Assembly (NCBI RefSeq): GCF_001571065.1
Contig: NZ_BCSW01000014.1
Location: 1 to 64,000 of the forward strand
Direction of reading: 5' to 3'
Source of the DNA: Dietzia cinnamea NBRC 102147
GTDB taxonomy: Bacteria; Actinomycetota; Actinomycetes; Mycobacteriales; Mycobacteriaceae
DNA length: 64,000 bases
Part shown: positions 8,312 to 16,742 of the stretch, piece by piece
Position numbering within the stretch: the first letter of the stretch is position 1
How the letters are laid out: every line of letters starts with the position of its first letter
Notes under the pieces: model-generated
What the model was told of the DNA's origin: nothing
Seen by the model: the letters and a program-made list of their open reading frames with translations, nothing else
The model's database searches: none
Position numbers and translations under genes: made by a program

Positions 8312-10284
8312 CAGGCGTTCTCCTCGTAGTTCTGATCTGAATAGTCGTGGTCTATGCGCAGCGTGCCCGCCGCGAGTCCGTCGGAAAGTTCTGTGGTGAG
8401 CGCGTCGAGCGCACTCAGTTCGGCCAGGAGCCGTGCCCGATGCTCGGCGGCCCGTGCCGCCACCGTGCGCCAAGGGCTACAAGCGTCGACGACGACGGTG
8501 CGCAGCCGCCACGAACGGCAATCCGATCCCCGCGCAGCCGAAATATCCCGAACCGCGAGCTCGGGAAGAATACGTCGCGATCCCTCGACCGGCTCCAGAC
8601 AACGCAGCACCCGGGCCGGCGCCTGAACGGCATTGCCGCCGGCTGTGTCAATGATCGCGGCCGGCCCCCTCGTCGTCGTAAACACCACGTCGCCCGGCTC
8701 CGTGAGCCGGAAACGAGGCGCGCGTCGGACCAACTCCACCAGATCGACCGACCGTGACCCGATCGCGCACCGGCCGCGCACCTCGTCCGGGCCGATCACC
8801 CCAATGCCGCCCGAACCCGCCGCGAAGACCTCCGCGGGGATGCGCACGCCCGTGATCACCCGGGCCGGCCGGTGCTCGCCCGTGGTCGCCGCTCTCCACG
8901 GCAGGGAGTGATCTGCCGCGGACCCGGCCGCCACCACCTCGACCCCGTCGAGCACCCCGGACGCCGACGCGTCGCGCTTCTCCCACAGGCGGGCCAGCGC
9001 ATCACCGCCGTCCTCCGCGACGTCGGTGGTGACCGGCAGAGCGAGCGCGGACCTGACCACCACCGCATCGGTGAGCCGGTGCTCGGCCCGCAGGAACGCG
9101 TGACTCCGCCGTGCGGCGCCTCCGCGGAGAGCCGCGACAGCGTCAGAGGCGAGTGCACGGTTCTCCCGCGCATCCAGCGCGTGGGCCGAGTGCTCCCCGA
9201 ACGTCGTGAAACTCCGCGCACCGGCGGTGTCGCCGGACTCTCCCAGCACCCACATCGCCATCCGACGACGACCGCCGAACCGGCACAATCCCCGCGGCAG
9301 GCGAGCGACATAGCGCAGGGGCGCAACATAGTCGCCGCCTGTCCCCCTCAGGATCCGCCGCCGATGGTCCGTCCCCGGCAACTCGTCGACCAGCAGCGGG
9401 GCGGGAGCGAACACCACCGCGGCGCTGCCCGGCCCCAGGTCCAGCACCACGTTGTCGACCGAGTCGAAGAAGCCCTCAGTCCCGTCCCGGGGAATCGCCG
9501 CCCACTGCCCGACGAGAAGCGTGGCTGAACCGGCCGTCGCTGGTTCCAGGCGGGCGCCGAGTGCGGCGAGGTACCGCCAGAGCAGTCGGTCCACCGGCCC
9601 AGTCGGGCCATCCGGCGAAACGACTCGCGACCGATCCGACTCCGACGCCTTTTCCACCACGCTCGCAAGCAGACGCAGTCCGCCCGGACCCCACGGCACG
9701 AGTGCCCTGTCGGAATCGCCGGCCAGCGCCGCGACCACCTCGCACGCCAGTGCATCGCCCGTGCTGGTGAGCGATTCCGAGGCGAGCGGCGCGTCCTTGG
9801 CCTCCTGACGTTGCGCCAACCGTTTGAGCACCCGTGTCGCCGTGACGCCGGCTTCGGCGAGGTGATCGACGCACGCGACCAGGTCGGCATCACGCAGAGC
9901 CTTATCCGCCTGCGCCACGGACAAAACCGACTCGACTGCGTGCCCCACCGGAAGCATCGCGAGGTCGTCACTGCTCTGTTCAGCCAACGGCATACCAGAC
10001 AGCGCATGGAGCAGGAGAAGCGCCGATGCGTCGTCGAGTTGCGAGGCCGCCCGGTCCATCAACGACGAGAACAGCGCCGCGTCCTCGTGCGCATCCGGAT
10101 TGTTCCCCCTGCCGGTCACGCGCAGCCAGCTGCCGACCTCGTCTGCGGAGAACACCAGTCGTGCGGGGTCCACCGGCGCAGGGAAGGGGTGCTCCGATCC
10201 GGCTGACCGGGAGCGCCACACCGAGACGACCGGGCGCTTCACGCCGGCGAGCGCGGCGACCTGCTGCATGGTCAGAGTCTCCAC
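8311..10284 (-). CDS. HTH protein resembling a catalytically dead HsdM fused to an HsdS half
   Basis: A 657-residue protein at the head of the hsd operon (GTG start preceded by GGAGG). Residues 1-60 form a MerR/excisionase-like helix-turn-helix (TMQQVAALAGVKRPVVSVWRS). The middle follows the layout of actinobacterial N6-methylase proteins (LLWRYLAALGARLEP, then RRILRGTGGDYVAPLRYVA, LPRGLCRFGG and MAMWVLG), but motif I DPxxGxG and catalytic NPP[FY] are absent. The last 170 residues resemble an HsdS target-recognition domain (LTEPGDVVFTTTRG) plus spacer helix (LLAELSALDALTTELSDGL). It may act as a regulator or an accessory specificity factor. The domain assignment is by eye. Confidence 0.7.
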   Translation of the reverse strand: METLTMQQVAALAGVKRPVVSVWRSRSAGSEHPFPAPVDPARLVFSADEVGSWLRVTGRGNNPDAHEDAALFSSLMDRAASQLDDASALLLLHALSGMPLAEQSSDDLAMLPVGHAVESVLSVAQADKALRDADLVACVDHLAEAGVTATRVLKRLAQRQEAKDAPLASESLTSTGDALACEVVAALAGDSDRALVPWGPGGLRLLASVVEKASESDRSRVVSPDGPTGPVDRLLWRYLAALGARLEPATAGSATLLVGQWAAIPRDGTEGFFDSVDNVVLDLGPGSAAVVFAPAPLLVDELPGTDHRRRILRGTGGDYVAPLRYVARLPRGLCRFGGRRRMAMWVLGESGDTAGARSFTTFGEHSAHALDARENRALASDAVAALRGGAARRSHAFLRAEHRLTDAVVVRSALALPVTTDVAEDGGDALARLWEKRDASASGVLDGVEVVAAGSAADHSLPWRAATTGEHRPARVITGVRIPAEVFAAGSGGIGVIGPDEVRGRCAIGSRSVDLVELVRRAPRFRLTEPGDVVFTTTRGPAAIIDTAGGNAVQAPARVLRCLEPVEGSRRILPELAVRDISAARGSDCRSWRLRTVVVDACSPWRTVAARAAEHRARLLAELSALDALTTELSDGLAAGTLRIDHDYSDQNYEENA

Positions 10285-10362
10285 GGGGCCACCTCCACTC
10301 GGTCCGTCTGATCTGCGATGCGGCCGACGCTACCTCCGAGTTGCACCGACTCATACCCGCCC

Positions 10363-10384
10363 GGCGATAAGGCCCCTTATCGCC
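10363..10384. promoter_or_regulatory. 22-bp perfect palindrome between divergent genes
   Basis: Two 10-bp arms (GGCGATAAGG and its exact complement) flank a CC centre. The site lies midway between the GTG start of the hsd operon (10284, minus) and the membrane-protein gene (10465, plus). Perfect symmetry in a divergent promoter region suggests an operator, plausibly for the helix-turn-helix protein encoded next to it. It could instead form a hairpin. Confidence 0.6.
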
Positions 10385-10464
10385 ATAGGTCTCAGCACTC
10401 CGCCGCCATGCAGGGGAAAAGTCTCCCCGGAAGTCAACCGCACTCGATCCCCCGGAGGTCACTC

Positions 10465-11076
10465 GTGAACAACGCCCTCACGGTCGACCACCTCGCCGCT
10501 TGGAGTCCCCTCGAATGGTGGCTTCACTACCTCGCCGCGATCGCCGTACCCGTCCTGGCCACCGCCCTCGTACTGGCCGCATGTGAAGCGTGCAGGGCGC
10601 TCGTCCGCCTGGGTCTGCCGAACCCGGTCGAAGCAGCAGTCGGTGTGGTCCTGATCTCCGGCGCCTTCGCGGTCGTGTTCCTTGGCCTGAACTGGCACAT
10701 CGACTTGCTGTATGGATCGCTACGGCATATCTCGAGCGCGACCGGGGCTGTCGTCGCCGGCCTCGGCACCGCGCTCGTGTTGGCCGCAGCCTCCGTGATC
10801 CTGGCACTCAAGCTGGGAACAACCAGACGGCGCCAGCTCGCCGTGATCGCCCTCGCCGCCGCAGTACCCGCAGTCTTCACCCTCGTCCATGACGGCCTCT
10901 ACCGGGATGCGACCGCATCCGTGCGCGACACGGCGAGTGTCGGTATGCCGTCACCCACACGAAGCGCCGCAGGAACCCAGCCGAACCGACCCACCGACGC
11001 CCCAACGAATGTCCTACCGCGCTCCCCTCCGGTGGACCAGCACGCACTCGCACCCGAAGGCCTCAGGGCCGCATGA
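10465..11076 (+). CDS. membrane protein of unknown function, four helices
   Basis: A 203-residue protein starting at GTG 10465 behind GGAGG; an upstream ATG in the same frame has no ribosome site and would add non-hydrophobic sequence. Four hydrophobic segments are visible at about 18-44, 55-75, 92-114 and 122-140, followed by a Pro/Thr/Ser-rich tail of about 50 residues. No catalytic motif is recognised. It is followed after 35 bases by a secreted-protein gene and may share its transcript. Confidence 0.7.
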   Translation: MNNALTVDHLAAWSPLEWWLHYLAAIAVPVLATALVLAACEACRALVRLGLPNPVEAAVGVVLISGAFAVVFLGLNWHIDLLYGSLRHISSATGAVVAGLGTALVLAAASVILALKLGTTRRRQLAVIALAAAVPAVFTLVHDGLYRDATASVRDTASVGMPSPTRSAAGTQPNRPTDAPTNVLPRSPPVDQHALAPEGLRAA

Positions 11077-11111
11077 CCTTTCCCATCCTCACTTCACCAA
11101 GGAGACTTCCC

Positions 11112-11729
11112 ATGTCCTCGACCTCCCTCCGTACGTACGGCACCGCCGCCGTGACCGCCGCACTCCTGGGCGCCGGCTCATTCCTCGCGCCGGCCATCGC
11201 CCAGGCGCAGTTGGTCGACCCCGTCGACCCCACCGATATCATCAAGATCGACTCGCCCGACCTGACCGTGAGCGTCAACGGCACCACGGCGAACTTCACC
11301 GTCACCGCGCCCGAGAACATGGCCTGCGTCGGACCTCTGGTGGTCGAGGGTGCGATCAGCGAGAAGGACATCGACCCCGAGACCTGGGACGAGACCTTCT
11401 TCGAGGACCTGTACAGCAATCCGGTCTGGCCCACGAAGGAATCCGACCTGCGCGTGGTGGTCAACGAGTCCAGTGACCTACTGGACGAAGAGGGCGCCTA
11501 CGCCAGTCCCCACGAGGTCAGCGTGCCGGGCCTGAACGACGGGGACTACGTCGCCACGTCGATCTGCGTCACCGAAGACAGCATCGCGCCCCTCACTGCG
11601 ACCGGTGAGATCTCGACTCTCGCGGACGTCCAGTACCCGGTCGAGATCCACTTCCGGAACTTCTCGGTCACCACTACCGGGAGCGTCAATCTGGGCAGCG
11701 TCGACGTGTTCGGCAGCCTCGGGAGCTGA
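11112..11729 (+). CDS. secreted protein of unknown function
   Basis: A 205-residue protein with a Sec signal peptide: the N-terminal region is followed by [22 protein letters not shown], with probable cleavage after AQA near residue 32. The mature part is acidic and beta-rich in appearance, with two widely spaced cysteines (MACVG and SICVT) that could form a disulfide. The ATG at 11112 follows AAGGAG with good spacing. No family is recognised; similar small secreted proteins are common in mycolic-acid actinobacteria. Confidence 0.75.
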   Translation: MSSTSLRTYGTAAVTAALLGAGSFLAPAIAQAQLVDPVDPTDIIKIDSPDLTVSVNGTTANFTVTAPENMACVGPLVVEGAISEKDIDPETWDETFFEDLYSNPVWPTKESDLRVVVNESSDLLDEEGAYASPHEVSVPGLNDGDYVATSICVTEDSIAPLTATGEISTLADVQYPVEIHFRNFSVTTTGSVNLGSVDVFGSLGS

Positions 11730-11971
11730 CCGCTGGATCGGGCGCGTCCGGCTCGTCGCTCAGCTGCCGTAGCCGGATACCCCGGCCCGCTGTGAACCGA
11801 CCCATTGCCCTCCTGACATGGCGGTACGACCCTTCGGGTGTCGTGCCCGGCCTGGTCGGGAGGGCATTGTCGTGTTCCCGCGCCGCTGCGGCCACAGATG
11901 TCGTGGCGGCGGCGGAAGCAGAACTTTCTCTACTGTGGCGTTTACGCCTGACAGCACCCGAGGGAGACCAC

Positions 11972-13030
11972 ATGGACGTCGCCGCCGTGGCCGCCGTCGC
12001 ACCGGACGCGCCGCTGGAGAAAACCACGATCCGCCGGCGGGACACCGGTGCCGCGGACGTGCTGATCGAGATCGAGTTCGCCGGCATCTGCCACTCGGAC
12101 ATCCATCACGCGCGCGGCGAATGGGGCCGCACCGTCTACCCGGTGACGACGGGCCACGAGATCGTGGGAATCGTCCGCGAGGTCGGATCCGCGGTGACCC
12201 GGCACAAGGTCGGCGACCGCGTGGGCGTCGGCTGCCTGGTGGGGGCCTGCCACGAGTGCGCCTCCTGCCAGGCCGGCCAGGAGCAGGAGTGCGAGGTCGG
12301 AGCCACCGCGACCTACGGCTCCCCGCTGCCCGAGGGCGATCCGGAGGGCCCGGTCACCAACGGCGGCTACTCCACGCACATCGTGGTGGAGGAACGCATG
12401 GTCGTCTCCGTCCCCGAGGGCCTCGACCCGGCCGCCGCCGCGCCGCTGCTGTGCGCGGGGATCACGATGTTCTCGCCGCTGAAGCAATGGAACGTCGGCC
12501 CGGGCACCAAGGTCGCGGTGATCGGCATGGGCGGACTCGGCCACGTCGGCGTGAAGCTCGCGGTGGCGATGGGCGCCGAGGTGACGGTCCTGTCGCAGAC
12601 CACCTCCAAGCGGGACGACTCGCTGAAATACGGCGCCGTGGAGCACTATGCGACCGCCGGCGACGAGGGCAAGGCCACGCTCCGCGAACTCCGCGGCACC
12701 TTCGACGTCATCCTCAACACGGTCTCCGCCAACCTGCCCCTGGACCGGTTTCTCGCCACGCTCAAGCCGCGGGGGGCGCTGGTCAACATCGGTATCCCGA
12801 CCGAGCCGATGTCGGTGCGGGCCGGGTCCGTCGCCGCCGGGCGCAGGATCCTCACCGGCTCGATGATCGGCGGTATCCCCGAGACACAGGAGATGCTCGA
12901 CTTCTGCGCCGAGCACGGGATCACGGCCGACATCGAGCTCATCTCGGCGGACAAGATCAACGAGGCGTACGACCGCGTCGTGAGCTCGGACGTCCGGTAC
13001 CGGTTCGTGATCGACGCCAAGACGTTCTAG
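11972..13030 (+). CDS. adhC: NADP-dependent zinc alcohol dehydrogenase, AdhC type
   Basis: A 352-residue medium-chain dehydrogenase of the cinnamyl-alcohol-dehydrogenase branch, close in layout to mycobacterial AdhC. It reversibly oxidises alcohols to aldehydes with NAD(P). Catalytic zinc ligands are Cys40 (GICHSD) and His62/Glu63 (GHE). The structural zinc site is the four-cysteine stretch between about 90 and 112, and the nucleotide-binding loop is GMGGLGHVG near 177. The chosen ATG at 11972 follows GGGAG; a longer frame back to 11792 adds unrelated sequence. It is monocistronic, with a 16-bp palindrome directly after the stop. Confidence 0.92.
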   Translation: MDVAAVAAVAPDAPLEKTTIRRRDTGAADVLIEIEFAGICHSDIHHARGEWGRTVYPVTTGHEIVGIVREVGSAVTRHKVGDRVGVGCLVGACHECASCQAGQEQECEVGATATYGSPLPEGDPEGPVTNGGYSTHIVVEERMVVSVPEGLDPAAAAPLLCAGITMFSPLKQWNVGPGTKVAVIGMGGLGHVGVKLAVAMGAEVTVLSQTTSKRDDSLKYGAVEHYATAGDEGKATLRELRGTFDVILNTVSANLPLDRFLATLKPRGALVNIGIPTEPMSVRAGSVAAGRRILTGSMIGGIPETQEMLDFCAEHGITADIELISADKINEAYDRVVSSDVRYRFVIDAKTF

Positions 13031-13033
13031 GAG

Positions 13034-13049
13034 GGCGCTAGCTAGCGCC
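13034..13049. terminator. 16-bp palindrome after adhC
   Basis: GGCGCTAG followed by its complement gives a perfect 16-bp palindrome three bases after the adhC stop. It may act in termination or mRNA 3-prime end protection; there is no T-run, so an intrinsic terminator is uncertain. Confidence 0.35.
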
Positions 13050-13205
13050 GGTCATCAGGGCGGTCGGGACGTGCCGAACGGTTCCCTCGTGTCGTACCAG
13101 TGGTGTCTACTCAGGGTGTGGAAGGGACGCCGGCCACGTCCTGCGTCGCCCCACCACCCGGCGGCGTCGCCCGACGCCGGGAACCCTCCCCTCGAGGAGT
13201 GCACC

Positions 13206-13796
13206 GTGCCGCTCACCTGGACCCCGACCCTCGACCGCGCGCTCGCGGTCGCCGCCCGCTGCCACGCAGGTCAGACCCGCAAAGACGAACCGACGCCCTA
13301 CCTCGCCCATCCGGTCGCGGTGGCGCTGATCGTGTCGGACTTCACTGTCGACGAGGACGTGGCGGTCGCCGCGCTCCTGCACGACGTGCTGGAGGACGTG
13401 CCGCCCTCGGTGTACTCGGCCGCGGACATGACCGCCGACTTCGGCGAGCGCGTCACCGAGCTCGTGCGCGGGGTGTCCGAGGAGAAGACCGCCGGGGAGG
13501 AAACCCCGCCGTGGCGGGTCCGCAAGGAGGGTTACCTCGCCCGGCTCGCCGAGGACTCCCCCGAGTGCCTGCTCATCTCCGCGGCCGACAAGATCCACAA
13601 CCTCCGGTCGATGGTCTCCGCGCACGGCCGCCTGGGCGACGACATGTGGGGCGTGTTCAACGCCGGTCCACAGGAGAAGCTGTGGTTCTACGGCGCGATC
13701 GCCGACGCGGTGGCCGAGCGGCTCGGCGACTGCGCGGCCACCCGAGAGCTGCGGCGGGCCGTGGACGACGTGGCCGCCCTCGCGCCGGTGGGATGA
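13206..13796 (+). CDS. HD-domain phosphohydrolase, SpoT/MESH1-like
   Basis: A 196-residue single-domain HD hydrolase. Metal-binding residues are in AHPVAVALI, LLHDVLEDV (the HD pair) and ISAADKIHNLRSM, the arrangement of (p)ppGpp hydrolases and small alarmone hydrolases. No synthetase domain is present, so it would only degrade its nucleotide substrate; the substrate is inferred from the family. The start is GTG at 13206 with GAGGAG upstream. It is followed after four bases by the next gene, probably in one operon. Confidence 0.85.
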   Translation: MPLTWTPTLDRALAVAARCHAGQTRKDEPTPYLAHPVAVALIVSDFTVDEDVAVAALLHDVLEDVPPSVYSAADMTADFGERVTELVRGVSEEKTAGEETPPWRVRKEGYLARLAEDSPECLLISAADKIHNLRSMVSAHGRLGDDMWGVFNAGPQEKLWFYGAIADAVAERLGDCAATRELRRAVDDVAALAPVG

Positions 13797-13800
13797 CGCC

Positions 13801-14667
13801 ATGCGGAACCAACGCCTCGGCCCGGGCAGCGCCTCCCTACGACCCGCGGAGGACCCCTGGCACGAATTCGAACACACCCTCACCGGACATCTCCGCAGGC
13901 CCGGCGCCGTGGGCGCGATGGAGTTCCGCGCGCCCACCCCGCCCTCCGGCGAGCAGGGGCGATGCGTCGTCCAACTCGCGCCGGGCGGCGCGGTCGCCTG
14001 GGTCACCGTCCGCACGGGCGATCACCCCCTCATCGAGGAGATGCTCGCGCACACCGCACCCAGTGCGCCCGAGCCCCTCGCCCGGGCCGTGGTCGACGCC
14101 TGCCGCGACCGGCTGGGAGTGCCGCACCCCCAGTTGCTCACCCTCCGGTGCGAGGGGACCGTCGGCCGCTACACCGGCGCCCTGCGGCTCATCCGGTCGG
14201 ACTCGGTGCCCGTCGGCCGCGACCCCGCCGACAACCCGAACCCGATTGACCTCGCCGTCGAGGTCACGGACCACCTGGAGGCGCGCGAGAGGTACGAGGC
14301 GATCGCCGAGCAGGTGACGGGTGGCCCCTGCGTGGTCGACGACCGCGGTCAACTGGTTCTCAGCCACGCCGGCCACCCCGTGCACATCGCGTTCGCCGAG
14401 GGCGAGCCGTACGCCCGCATCTGGGCGTGGGTCGTCCGAGGTGTGCGTTCCCGCGCCGAGGCCGCTCTGGAGATCGCGCGCCTCAACCTGGACGACGACC
14501 TCACCTCGTGGGTCCTCGACGGTCGCCACGTCATGCAGCGCACCACCGTGCCCGTCGCTCCGTTCCTGCCCCGCCACGCGCAGCACGCACTCGAGCACTT
14601 CCTGCTCACGTACGCCGCCACGCGCGATCAGGTCGCAGCGCGGTTGGGCCCGCGTACGCGGAGTTAA
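13801..14667 (+). CDS. conserved actinobacterial protein with YbjN/T3SS-chaperone-like fold
   Basis: A 288-residue protein without signal peptide or membrane segment. The C-terminal half (about 160-280) has the pattern of the YbjN/type III chaperone-like fold (IAFAEGEPYARIWAWVVRG, IARLNLDDDLTSW, ALEHFLLTY). The N-terminal half is a separate mixed domain. Such proteins are widespread in Corynebacteriales and their role is unknown; chaperone or binding activity is only suggested by fold. It starts four bases after the HD hydrolase gene. Confidence 0.65.
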   Translation: MRNQRLGPGSASLRPAEDPWHEFEHTLTGHLRRPGAVGAMEFRAPTPPSGEQGRCVVQLAPGGAVAWVTVRTGDHPLIEEMLAHTAPSAPEPLARAVVDACRDRLGVPHPQLLTLRCEGTVGRYTGALRLIRSDSVPVGRDPADNPNPIDLAVEVTDHLEARERYEAIAEQVTGGPCVVDDRGQLVLSHAGHPVHIAFAEGEPYARIWAWVVRGVRSRAEAALEIARLNLDDDLTSWVLDGRHVMQRTTVPVAPFLPRHAQHALEHFLLTYAATRDQVAARLGPRTRS

Positions 14668-14863
14668 CGCAAGTTTTTTCGGCCGCCTCTCGCGGCCCAT
14701 CGACCCGACATGGCCAGCAACCCCTGATTCTGGACGCTTACCCATGACAGTGGCACGGTCCCGGGAGCGGTTGTACCCCGCGTAGGCCGCCCGAGCCTCG
14801 ACATACGCCCGAGTGGCAATCCGCCGAGGCCGCCCGGACACCGCGCACGCCCGAAGGAGATGC

Positions 14864-15745
14864 ATGTTCATCCACAAGCAGAAGCTCCAGTTCCAGTCGA
14901 AGCCCGAGAAGCCCGACGCCGTGTACGCCCGCAAGCTGCAGGAGGTGATCGGCGGCCAGTACGGCGAGATCACCGTCGCCATGCAGTACAGCTTTCAGGC
15001 GTGGAACGCCCACATCCCGGGCAAGTACCGTGACCTGCTGTTCAGCACCGCGGCCGAGGAGTTCGGCCACGTCGAGATGCTCGCGACGATGGTCGCCCAG
15101 CTACTCGAGGACGCCCCGCTCGGCATCACCGAGGCCGCCGTCCAGAACGACCCGGCCGTCGCCGCGGTCATCGGCGGCACCGACGTCCAGCACGGCATCG
15201 TCGCCGGTGCCGGCGCGCGTCCCGTCGACTCCATGGGCAACCCGCGGTCCGGCGCCTTCGTCACCGCCAGCGGGAATCTCCTCGCCGACATGTGGTCCAA
15301 CGTCAACGCCGAGTCCCAGGGCCGCGTCCAGGTCGTACGGCTCTAGCACATGACGGACGACCCGGGCATCCGTGAGCTGCTGTCGTTCCTGCTCGCCCGC
15401 GACACCATGCACCAGAACCAGTGGCTCGCCGCGGTCAACGAGCTCCAGGCCGAGGGCCTGGAGGAACTGCCCGTGCCGTCGAATTTCCCCAAGTCGAAGG
15501 AGGCTGCGGAGCACGCGTACACGATGTACAACTTCTCCGACGGCGCCGCCGCGGCCGAGGGCTCGTGGGCCTCGGGCCCGACGCCGGACGGTCACGGCGA
15601 ATTCTCGTACTCGCCCGAGCCGCTCGAGGGCCCGCCGATGCCGCCGCCTACCCACCCGGACGCCCGGTTCTACGGCACCACCGAGCTGCCGAACACGGTC
15701 GAGAAGGCCGTCGGCACCGTTCAGGACAAGCTGAACAAGGAGTAG
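14864..15745 (+). pseudogene. manganese catalase interrupted by an in-frame TAG
   Basis: This is a complete dimanganese catalase frame of 294 codons broken only by TAG at 15344-15346, where homologues have Tyr (RLY[NH]MTDDPG). Translation starts at ATG 14864 behind AAGGAG. The first part (160 residues) carries ligands Glu35, Glu66, His69 and Glu150; the fifth ligand (His in ARDTMHQNQW, position 183) lies beyond the stop in 15350-15745, so the short product cannot complete the site. The reading frame is intact on both sides, pointing to a single recent point change, a sequencing error or stop read-through. No good ribosome site precedes the ATG at 15350. Confidence 0.88.
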
Positions 15746-15786
15746 TCGCCGCGGGAGCGCCCGTGCGGCGGCCCGGCCAGATGAGA

Positions 15787-15824
15787 GCGGGCGCATCCGG
15801 TGTGTACCGGATGCGCCCGCTTTC
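15787..15824 (+). terminator. strong hairpin terminator after Mn-catalase
   Basis: A perfect 14-bp stem (15787-15800 with 15807-15820) with a six-base loop is followed by TTTCT. It ends catalase transcription on the plus strand and lies seven bases past the 3-prime end of the convergent tRNA-Asp, so it probably serves both. Confidence 0.85.
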
Positions 15825-15829
15825 TCCTG

Positions 15830-15903
15830 CGACCCTGACGGGACTCGAACCCGCGACCTCCGCCGTGACAGGGCGGCGCGCTAACCAACTGCGCCACAGG
15901 GCC
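15830..15903 (-). tRNA. tRNA-Asp (GTC)
   Basis: A 74-base cloverleaf on the minus strand. The acceptor stem GGCCCTG pairs with CAGGGTC (one G-U), the anticodon loop CTGTCAC gives anticodon GTC, the T loop reads GGTTCGAGTCC, and the discriminator is G. All four arms can be drawn. CCA is not encoded. Confidence 0.97.
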
Positions 15904-15996
15904 GTGCTTTTCGCACGAGAGGGAACACTAGCGGAACCGGGGCCCGAGGAGAAAACGGGGCCCCGCGGAGGTGGCGCCGCGCGCGGGCCGGGCGCC

Positions 15997-16671
15997 TCAC
16001 CCGGTCCAGAGGACGAGCATCGGCTGGCTCGAGATCAGCTCTCCGCCCTGGTAGATGCTCATCCCCGACGCGTCGATCGAGTAGAGGACGTCGTTGTTCG
16101 TCACCACCGCCCCAGCCCTGGTGACGGTGGGGTCGTCGATCTCCACACCCGCCCCGCCCGACGAGCCGCGGTAGTAGTACCGGCCGTTGTCGGGGTTGAC
16201 GCAGATGGAGAACAACGCCTGCGTCGTGCGCCCGATCATGGCCGCCGGGTCGCCGGCGTTGCAGCGCGCCTGGCGGTCGGAGAGCCATCCGGACGAGTCG
16301 GCCCCGACGGGCTGCCCACCGCCGCGTGGGAGCCGGGGTGCCGGCGCCTCGCGGGTGACGGTGACGGTCTCGCGTGGCGGCGGGGTGGTGTAGGCGGTCT
16401 CGGTCACCGGAGGCGGTGGCGTCGAGGTCGACGGCGAGGACGACGACGACGAGGACTGCGCTGCCACGACACCCGGCCCGTCACCGGCGATTCCGCCCGG
16501 GCGGAGGGCGAGGTAGGCGATCACTCCGAGGAGGCCGACCGCGAGGACCGTCAGTACGGCGACGAGGGCGATCACCGCGCCGGGGGTCCCCCGCCGCGGC
16601 GTGGGCTCGTAGTCGGAGGTGTGCCACTTCCCGTCGGGCCCCCACCGCCCGTCACCGGAGTTGTACGTCAT
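15997..16671 (-). CDS. single-pass membrane-anchored protein, extracytoplasmic domain
   Basis: A 224-residue protein. A cytoplasmic N terminus of about 30 residues (GDGRWGPDGKWHTSDYEP) precedes one membrane helix (about 32-56). A Ser/Pro/Thr-rich linker (seven consecutive Ser, then PPPP) follows, and a folded C-terminal domain of about 100 residues contains cysteines in ARCNAG and FSICVN. This layout is common for cell-envelope proteins of Mycobacteriales; the function is unknown. ATG at 16671 is preferred over GTG at 16674 because GGGGAG is better spaced. Confidence 0.75.
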   Translation of the reverse strand: MTYNSGDGRWGPDGKWHTSDYEPTPRRGTPGAVIALVAVLTVLAVGLLGVIAYLALRPGGIAGDGPGVVAAQSSSSSSSPSTSTPPPPVTETAYTTPPPRETVTVTREAPAPRLPRGGGQPVGADSSGWLSDRQARCNAGDPAAMIGRTTQALFSICVNPDNGRYYYRGSSGGAGVEIDDPTVTRAGAVVTNNDVLYSIDASGMSIYQGGELISSQPMLVLWTG

Positions 16672-16742
16672 CACCGACTCCCCTCATAGACAGACCGTAG
16701 CGGTGCGTGCCGGCTGTCGGACGATCTCCGCGGTACCCGCGG

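Noticed and set aside
8312-8473. N-terminal extension of HsdM by 54 residues
   Set aside because: The extension lies fully inside the preceding gene in another frame and is arginine-rich noise. The ATG at 8311 has the conserved HsdM N terminus and couples to the upstream stop.
14668-14863. T-run and small GGCCGC hairpin after the YbjN-like gene as a terminator
   Set aside because: The T-run precedes the hairpin on the plus strand, so the order is wrong for an intrinsic terminator in that direction, and on the minus strand it would be an A-run.
15350-15745. Independent small gene following the Mn-catalase fragment
   Set aside because: It is the exact in-frame continuation of the catalase and lacks its own ribosome site, so it was merged into the interrupted gene.
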